A stretch of DNA of 64,000 nucleotides from Closterium sp. NIES-65 (Eukaryota; Streptophyta; Zygnematophyceae; Desmidiales; Closteriaceae): assembly GCA_948144175.1 (NCBI GenBank), contig CANXME010002307.1, positions 1,695,001 through 1,759,000 of the forward strand, given 5' to 3'. A program made the position numbers and the translations under genes. Below, one piece after another: positions 57,300-64,000 of this stretch. Numbering within the stretch: the first letter of the stretch is position 1; each line of letters opens with the position of its first letter. The notes below the pieces were generated by a model. It ran no database searches. It saw only the letters and a program-made list of their open reading frames with translations, and was not told the DNA's origin.

Positions 57300-58000
57300 G
57301 CTATCTTAGCGTACTGTGGCACGAACCTGTTGTAGTAGTTGGCGAATCCAAGGAACTACTGCAACTCCTTCACGTTCTCCGTAACTTTCCACTTCTTGAC
57401 GGCTTCGATCTTCCGCGAGTTCACGTGTACGCCCTCGGTACTCACCATGTGCCCGAGAAACGGCACCTTCTTCAGGGTGAAGCCGCTCTTCGACAGCTTC
57501 ACGTAGAACTTGTTTTTCCGCAGGATCTCGAACACCTTCCGCAGATGCTCCACGTGCTCCTTCATGTTCTTGGAGTAGATGAGGATATCGTCCAGGTACA
57601 CCACTACGCACTCGTCCAGCAGAGGCCGTAGAATATGGTTCATTTCGGCCTGGAATGTTGCTGGTGCGTTGTAGAGTCCGAACGGCATCACCAAGTATTC
57701 GTAGGAGCCGTATCGAGTACGGAACGCCGTCTTGTGGATCGAGTTGTCCGCCATCTTGATCTGCCAGTAACCCGACCGTAGGTCCAGCTTCGAGAAGACT
57801 GTTGCACCACGCAGTTGGTCCAGTAAGTCGTCGATGCGCAGTATGGGGTATTTGTTTTTACCTGTCTGTTTGTTCAGTGCGCGGTAGTCGATGCACATCC
57901 GTGAGCTGCCGTCTGATTTTGGAGTGAAGAGAATTGGTGCATCGTAGGGAGAGGTGTATGGGCGGATCAGTTATCTGTCCAGTAGATACTCTATCTGTTT
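57300..58000 (-). pseudogene. Gypsy-2 reverse transcriptase part
   Basis: Fossil RT with MCIDYRALNKQTGKNKYPIL, FSKLDLRSGYWQIKM, MPFGLYNAPATFQ and the catalytic CVVVYLDDILIYSK, then PFLGHMVSTEGVHV. Confidence 0.93.
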
Positions 58001-58249
58001 CTTCATGTCTGTTAGTTCGGTTGGACTCAGTCAGTATGGTGTACGTGAGACGGGTTTCGCACCTGGTTCCTCCACGATCTCATGCTCGTGGGTGCGTGCT
58101 GGAGGTACGCCTGCAGGTAGGTCGTCGGGCATTATATCTTTGTACTGCTCCAAGACCTCCTTCACTGCTGCAGGGAACCCAGAACTCGACTTCTCCTCCT
58201 CTGCTGCTGCCATGACCAGTGCTAGGTAACTCGTGTTACTCTCGTTCAC

Positions 58250-58768
58250 TGTCTGTTCGAACCATGCCAATGTCATCTCAGGTACGTCCCCTGTATCCGT
58301 CCAGCTTCGTAGTGCTATCCGCTTCTCGTTGTTGTAGATGCACACCTTGCTGTTGATCCAATCGATCTCGGGGTTGAATCGCTTCAAAAAATCTCGCCCC
58401 AAGATAAAATCTAACCCTTTGATGTTGGTGACTGGTAACTTCGGCTTCCACCTCAACGTACCTATATGCAGCTGTAGTGATGCTTCGCCGTGGATAGGAA
58501 GTTTCGTACCGTCCACCATGGTTGCTGAAAACTGGGTCTCCTCCGCCTTCTCTCCAATTTTCTCCAATGCTCCGCAGTCACACACCGAGTGAGATGCACC
58601 ACTGTCCACCAGTGCCTGGAGGCGTCGTCCATTGCATAACACCTCCAGGAGTAGTGGTTTCTGCTGCGCTGAGTAGCCAAAAAGGGTCTCATTAATAGGA
58701 TCATAGTGTACATCAAACTTAATACCTTCCCTTTTTCCTATACCCGACTCAGCACTTTCCAACTTCAC
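58250..58768 (-). pseudogene. Gypsy-2 protease part
   Basis: Retropepsin domain with LCNGRRLQALVDSGASHSVC (catalytic Asp near 58606) and FILGRDFLKRFNPEIDW. The segment after it leads to the RT start. Confidence 0.9.
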
Positions 58769-58820
58769 CTGGGAGGTGGGAGGATTAATCCGAGGCTTGT
58801 ATATTTTCTCCTGAGCCTGG

Positions 58821-58947
58821 TGTCAGATTTATATGACATAGCTACTGTAGGCTATAGTGGGGTAGCACATATGGGGTACAGCTTTCTAGGGTTTGTACTT
58901 GTACCCAACCTTCCCTTAGTCATTCCATTCTCGTTTCAGTTTTCTCA
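58821..58947 (+). repeat. 5' LTR of Copia F
   Basis: 127 bp, TGTCAGATTTATATGAC to CAGTTTTCTCA. It is followed at once by the primer site TGGTATCGAGCAGG at 58948-58961, identical to that of J. Confidence 0.9.
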
Positions 58948-59029
58948 TGGTATCGAGCAGGTTCCCTTGTGGGAACTGTTCCTAGGGCCCACCGTTTTTT
59001 TTTCCTGCCCAGAGCGCACTCAGCCCCTG

Positions 59030-59725
59030 CCCGAGTCGCGCTCCCCTCTCTCTCGGCCCCTAGCGGCCCTGTCGCGCCGCCGTTACGGCCCTGCTGCGTC
59101 GCGCCGCCCTTGCGGCCCCGTCGCGCCACGTTCGCGACCCCCTCGCGTCGCGCCGCCTTCGCGGCCCCGTCGCGCCGCCTTCGCGGCCCCGTCGCGCCGC
59201 CTTCGCGGTCTCATCGCGCTGCCCTCGCGGCCCCTTTCGCGCCGCCCTCGCGGCCCCTTCGCGCCGCCCTCCCGACCTCTTCAAGCCGCCCTCGCGGCTC
59301 CGTCGCCCCACCCTCGCGGCCCCGGAGCCGCTCTTACCAGCCCAGGCGCCGCCCCTACCGGCCCCGTCGCCCTACCCTAGCGACCCCGCGGCCCCACCCT
59401 CGCGGCGCCGGCCGCCACCTTTCGTGGCCCCGCCGCTGCCCTTAGCGGCCTCTTCGCCGCCCCACCCGGCCCTCCTGCCGTCCCTTCAGTTGCCTTGCCG
59501 CCCTTCACGGCCCCGCCGTCACCACCGAGCCGTCGTTGCCGCTGTGCCGCCGAGCCGCCGTTGCCGCTGTGCTGCCGAGCCGCCCGAGCCACCCGAGCCG
59601 CCCGAGCCGCCGAGCCGCCAATGCTGCCGAGCCGCCGAGCCCCCGTTTCTGCCGAGCAGCCGAGCCGCCGAGCAGTCGAGCCGCCGAGCCGCCGAGCCGC
59701 CCGAGCCGCCCTGTCCGGTAAGAGC
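59030..59725 (+). repeat. Leader minisatellite of Copia F
   Basis: C-rich repeats of CGCGCCGCCTTCGCGGCCCC (about 22-bp period) at 59085-59290, then GCCGAGCCGCC-type repeats at 59520-59720. Confidence 0.85.
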
Positions 59726-59785
59726 GGCACCTCTACCACTACGCTGCCCTTAGCCTACTGCTCGCGCAACTAGTCTACTGCTGTC

Positions 59786-61065
59786 ATGGCTACCCCCAGT
59801 GTCCTCGCTTTTGACACTGAGGGTCGGGCCATTGACTTTGACGTCTGGGTAGATGACCTCCAGCTTTTCCTACAGTGCGATAGGGCAAACGGCCTCTCCC
59901 TCTTTGACCTCACTTCTGGTGCCTCTCCTGCCCCTGCTGGTGATGCTGACGCCACTGTCTGCTCATAGTGGGCCACACGCGATGCTGCTGCACGTCTTGC
60001 TGTGCATCGCCACTTGCCTACCTCTGGACGTACGGACTTTAACCAGTACAAGAGTGCTAAGACCTTGTACGACGCTGTAGTTGAACGCTACTCTTCCCCT
60101 GCCACTGCTGCACTTAGCCGCCTCATCCTGCCGTACCTCTTCCCTGACCTCGCAGCTTTTCCCACAGTCGCTAACCTCATTACGCACCTTCGCACTAGTG
60201 ACATTCACTACTGCGCTGCCTTTCCCGCTGATTTCTGCGCCAAGAACCCCGCCCCTATATACATCACCCTCTACTACATAGTCACCCAGCTCCCTGACAC
60301 CCTTCGCCCGGTCAAGGACAACTTTCTCTCTGTTTGCCCCACCACCCTCACCGTTGACCTCCTTGAGGAGCGCCTCCTAGCAGCAAAGAAGAGCATAGTC
60401 GCTGTAGGAGCCTCTCGTGGTGACCCTCGCGCCCCTGTCTTTGAAGGGTGCTCCCCCTCTCCTCTCTTGCCCTCTGTTGCCTCTGCTGCTGCGGCCAACC
60501 TCGTTGGTCTTGAGTCGGTCGGTGCGGCGTCTACCCCTAGCAGGAGACGCCGCCCTGGCAAGGGCAAGGGGGGCAGGGGCGCTGGAGGAGCTAGCGGGGG
60601 CGGTGGAGGCGGCGGTGGAGGCGGCGGAGGGGGTGGGGGTGGCAGTGGGGGTGGTGGCGGGGGTGGAGGCGTCGGTGGCAGCAGTGGCGGCGGTGGAGGA
60701 GGCGGCGGCGGAGGAGGTGGAGCTGGTAGGGGTGGCGCTGCACAGAGGGTCGGCTCCGGTGGTGGTCAGCGCCAGCAGCAGCAGCAGCAGCGCACTTGTG
60801 AGATCCCCCCCCTCCAGCAACTTCGTGAGTGGTACGCTGCATGCCAGCGGCGTGGGGGTATTGGTCCGTGCACCTACGTCCTACGCACCGGCGACCGCGC
60901 GGGTGAGCAGTGCGGGGGTGCGCACTCCACCCAGCGCTGCTTTGGCCGCCTGACGGACGCTTGGAGTCACTAGTTCCCTGAGGCCACTGAGATCCCTCGC
61001 TGGGGCGAGCTGTCTAGGGCGGGAGTAGCTTTCTTTGACCTTGACTTTGATGCTATTCTTGCTGC
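59786..61065 (+). pseudogene. Copia F gag part
   Basis: Fossil Gag starting MATPSVLAFDTEGRAIDFDV, with the UBN2-like region, RGDPRAPVFEGCSPSP, a poly-Gly tract (60590-60750) and the lineage motif CTYVLRTGDRAGEQCGGAHS then TQRC near 60870-60945. Confidence 0.9.
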
Positions 61066-61199
61066 CATGTATGCTGTGACTATTAGTGATGAGGGTGACT
61101 GTTACCGGTGTTTTCCGCCTGACCCGGGCATTGGGACTGCTACTCTAGGTGCTGGTGAGGCTGCTGCTCTAGGTGCTAGCGAGGCTGCTGCTCTAGGTG

Positions 61200-62680
61200 C
61201 TAGTGCGTCTGCTTCCTCAGGTGCTGGTGAGTCTGCTCTCTCAGGTACTGCGTCGGCTTTGGCCTCCCACACCTTCACCCTTGACTCGGGGGCTTCTCGC
61301 TCCTTCTTTCGAGACCGCACCACACTCACGCTGCTTGGTCGGCCAGTTGCAGTCTCTCTGGAAGACCCCTCTGGGGGTCTTGTTCTTGCTCACTTCTCCA
61401 CTGTCCTCTCATGTCCGGCGGCCCCCTCTAGCACCCTGTCTGGTCTTTACCTCCCCTCATTCTCTACGAACTTGGTGAGTGGTGCTGACCTACAGGATGC
61501 GGGAGTTCACCAGTTCACTCCTGCGAGCCAGCGGGTGACCCACTGTACGGACGCTCAGACGGGCCGACACTTGGCCACGTTGACACGTCGACCAGGGTCG
61601 AGCCTGTACACACTGACCACTGAGTCTCCTCCAGTCATTGCGTCTGGTCAGGTAGCTGCGTCGGGTCAGGTGTTTGCTGCAGCGTCCAGGTCTGGTCCTG
61701 AGTCTGCCCCCTGCTCGTGTCGCCTCCTGTCTCACGAGACTCTCCTTTGGCACCACCGCCTTGGTCACCCCTCCCTGCTTTGTCTCCGAGGCATGGCCTC
61801 CCGTGTCCTTGTTTCTGGTCTTCCCCGGTCCCTCCCTCCCCTTCCTCCGGGGCCTGCCCCTACCTGCGTACCCTGTGTCGAGGGGCGGTAGTGGGCTGCT
61901 CCTCACTCCTCCCAGTTTCCTCCGACAGAGGCCCCGCTGCAGACGCTTCACATGGACATGTGGGGTCCGGCCCACGTCCGTGGACAGGGTCACGAGCGCT
62001 ACTTCCTGCTGGTGGTTGACGACAACTCGCGTTACACCAGAGTCTTCCCCTTGCGCAGCAAGGGTGATGTCACTGAGGTGTTGATCGACTGGATCCGCGC
62101 AGCTCGTCTCCAGCTCAGGCAGAGCTTCGGCTCGGACTTTCCTGTTCGGCGTCTGCATTCTGACAGAGGCGAAGAGTTCTCCTCTGGCCTTCTACGAGCG
62201 TACTGTCGTGCGCGAGGCATCCGCCAGACCTTCACGCTTCCGGACTCTCCACAGCAAAATGGGATTGCTAAGCGCCGCATTGGCATGGTCATGGACGTCG
62301 CTCGTACGTCCATGATGCATGCGGCTGCCCCCCATTTTCTGTGGCCGTTTGCGGTTCGGTACGCGGCGCATCAGATCAACCTTAAGCCCAGGGTCTCCAT
62401 GCCGGAGACCTCCCGAGCTTGGCTGTGGACGGGGAAGGTTGGCGATGCGTCTGCGTTCCGTGTCTGGGGATCTCGGGCGTTTGTCCGCGACTTGTCTGCG
62501 GACAAGCTATCCCCTCGTGCTGCTCCCTGCATCTTCCTTGGCTTTCCCCCTGATGCGCCAGGGTGGCAGTTCTACCACCCCACCTCTCGCCGTGTTTTGT
62601 CCTCGCAGGACGTCACGTTTGACGAGTCAGTCCCCTACTACCGTCTTTTCCCCTACCGCACTCCGTCCCTCCCCCCACCT
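61200..62680 (+). pseudogene. Copia F protease and integrase part
   Basis: Retropepsin TFTLDSGASRSFFRD near 61275. Integrase follows with HRLGHPSLLCLRGM and CVEGR, HMDMWGPAHVRG and FLLVVDDNSRYTRVF, then WTGKVGDASAFRVWGSRAFV and DVTFDESVPYYRLFPY. Confidence 0.9.
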
Positions 62681-62779
62681 CCGCTCTTCCTTGTGCCAGG
62701 TCCCCCCCCGGTAGACCCCCTTCCCCCTCAGGGTCCTGCCCCTTCAGGTGTGTCCCAGGTAGACGCATTTGAGCCTGTG

Positions 62780-64000
62780 GAGGTTGCTGGTGACTCTGGT
62801 GCTGCTAAGGGTGCTGAGCATGGGGGTGCTGACTCTCGGGGTGCTGAGAATGAGGGTGCTACGACTGGGGGTGCTGAGCCTGGGGATGCTGAGTCTGGGG
62901 GTGCTAAGCCTGGGGGTGCTACGCCTGGGGGTGGTGAGCGTTGGGGTGCTACGACTGGGGTGCTGAGCCTGGGGGTGCTGGGCCTGCTCATGTGGCGTCT
63001 GGCGGTGCTATGCCTGGAGGTTCTCCGGATGCTTCCTCTCGGAGGGAGCCACTCTCTCCACAAGAGGTGCGCGAGTGGTTTGCCCGGCGCTGGAGGCGTG
63101 CTACTAGAGCTGGAGGTTCTTCGGCTGCTGAGGGTGCTGGTGCCATGGGTCCCGGAGGTGCTCGTACTGGGCGTACTAGAGCTGCTGGGCCTCCGGGTAC
63201 TACTGGAGCTGGAGCCACTGCGTCTTCTCATGGTCTGACTAGAGCTGGAGCTGCTGAGGGTGTTAGCGTTGAGGGTGCTGCTAGCGGTACCGGAGGCGGA
63301 CCTGCTGGGGGTGCTACTTGTGCTGCTGGAGGTCTTGGAGCTACTGGAGCTGGAGGTGCTGCTGGCGCTGGTGCTGCCACTGGGGGTACTGGTGCTGTCC
63401 CTGCTGTGTCTGGAGTCGCTCCGCAGCCTCGGCCGTTCTTCGTTCCGCTCCTTGAGCAGGTTCTTGGTCTCCCGCCTTCTACTTGTTCTCCTTCTCCCTT
63501 AGCGTGTCCACAATCTGTCCTGTCGCAGTTCCAGTTACAGCCTGCCTCCCCACTGCCTGCTCCTTCTCCCTACACTGGTCCTACTGGAGGTCTTGCTGAG
63601 CATCGTGAGCCTGCGTCTCGCCCTACGTCACCTGTCCGTGCTGCTCGCGCTAGTGGTCGTGGTTCGCGTCAGCGTCCTCCTCCTGTCCCTGTCACGCACC
63701 GGATTTCTCTGCGTCCGTCTTGTACTCCTCTGCATGCCCCTTTGCCTTCTCCTCGTGAGTCCTCTCTTCCTGCTCTTGCCGACCCGAAGTTGGACTCTCT
63801 TCGTGCTGCCAGTCCTACTGTCACGCATCTCCTTGCTACTGTTGTCACTGACCCTTCCTTTGAGTCCACTGCTGTGTCTGTCCTAGTTGCTGAGCTCGTC
63901 GACTTTGCTGCTCGCTGTCATCTAGACTACGCTGCTAGTCTTGTTGCTGAGTCTGAGTCTTCCTTTCCTCCATCCGTCGGGGGTGAGTGTGCCCTTGGCA
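62780..64000 (+). repeat. Repeat-rich linker of Copia F
   Basis: 15-bp GGGGGTGCTGAGCCT-type units at 62810-62990, then Gly/Ala-rich GGAGCTGCTGAGGGTGCT repeats at about 63110-63380. The last 0.4 kb is the conserved pre-RT segment also seen in K and A (CDS-like LDYAASLVAESES). Confidence 0.8.

Larger units (their letters stand above)
54955..58820 (-). mobile_element. Gypsy-2, chromovirus, nested in Copia A
   Basis: Minus-strand Ty3/Gypsy with chromodomain. From the left it shows the 3' LTR, polypurine tract, chromodomain, integrase, RNase H, RT and protease. Its front end lies beyond Copia F, off-window. It is broken in several places. The outer left flank CTTAC (54950-54954) should be one target-site copy. 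It belongs to a lineage distinct from Gypsy-1, with a different LTR and a retropepsin clearly visible. Confidence 0.9.
58821..64000 (+). mobile_element. Copia element F, nested in Gypsy-2
   Basis: Plus-strand Copia of the short-LTR lineage, running off the right edge. It has a 127-bp LTR, primer site, leader, gag, protease, integrase and linker. RT is not reached. It is broken in about four places. Its LTR is closest to that of J. The left flank CCTGG (58816-58820) should be one target-site copy. Confidence 0.92.

Noticed and set aside
1-64000. Polinton, endogenous retrovirus with envelope, or other capsid-bearing virus copy
   Set aside because: No protein-primed polymerase, major capsid, packaging ATPase or envelope signature was seen. 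All integrase and RT segments fall into Copia or chromovirus elements.

Overview
The window looks like nuclear DNA of a eukaryote, most likely from the green lineage. Nine-tenths of it is LTR retrotransposons of the Ty1/Copia and chromodomain Ty3/Gypsy (chromovirus) types. Most use primer sites that resemble the complement of a plant-type initiator-Met tRNA 3' end, and the one probable host gene has a GT-AG intron. From memory, the Copia polyproteins with a Gly-rich Gag tail resemble those of streptophyte algae such as Closterium. That is a low-confidence guess which I could not test.

Layout. 1-466: front end of minus-strand Copia element J, running off the left edge. 467-13830: plus-strand Copia H, with J in its primer site and the minus-strand Copia K (4796-12442) in its RT region. 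13831-19929: the only island not made of LTR elements. It holds two arrays of short hairpin units (13888-14475 and 18924-19637), two minisatellites and a probable spliced host gene on the minus strand (15846-18040). 19930-28048: minus-strand chromovirus Gypsy-1, carrying the young, shortened Copia I (22154-25800). 28326-35049: plus-strand Copia G, with 1-kb LTRs and perfect target-site repeats, the best preserved element. 35082-35299: solo Gypsy LTR. 35365-45672: minus-strand Copia pieces D and C, with plus-strand Copia B inside C. 45673-54954: plus-strand Copia A, split by the coding-free LTR element L (50226-53237). 54955-58820: minus-strand chromovirus Gypsy-2, inserted in A. 58821-64000: plus-strand Copia F, inserted in Gypsy-2 and running off the right edge.

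J, K, I, C, A and F form one Copia lineage. Where the parts are visible they share 125-133 bp LTRs, a C-rich (sense strand) minisatellite leader, a poly-Gly Gag tail, an unusual C-x13-C-x3-H-x4-C motif in place of the usual zinc knuckle, and a long repeat-rich linker between integrase and reverse transcriptase. Element L shares the LTR core and polypurine tract of this lineage, so it is probably a non-autonomous dependant. H, D, B and G belong to other Copia lineages; H, B and G carry ordinary CCHC knuckles. All LTR elements are treated as fossils and only their parts, nesting and relative ages are described.

The most original features are the two hairpin-unit arrays around the host-gene island, the lineage-wide unusual Gag cysteine motif, and the coding-free element L. 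No rRNA, tRNA, CRISPR, Polinton or envelope gene was recognised.
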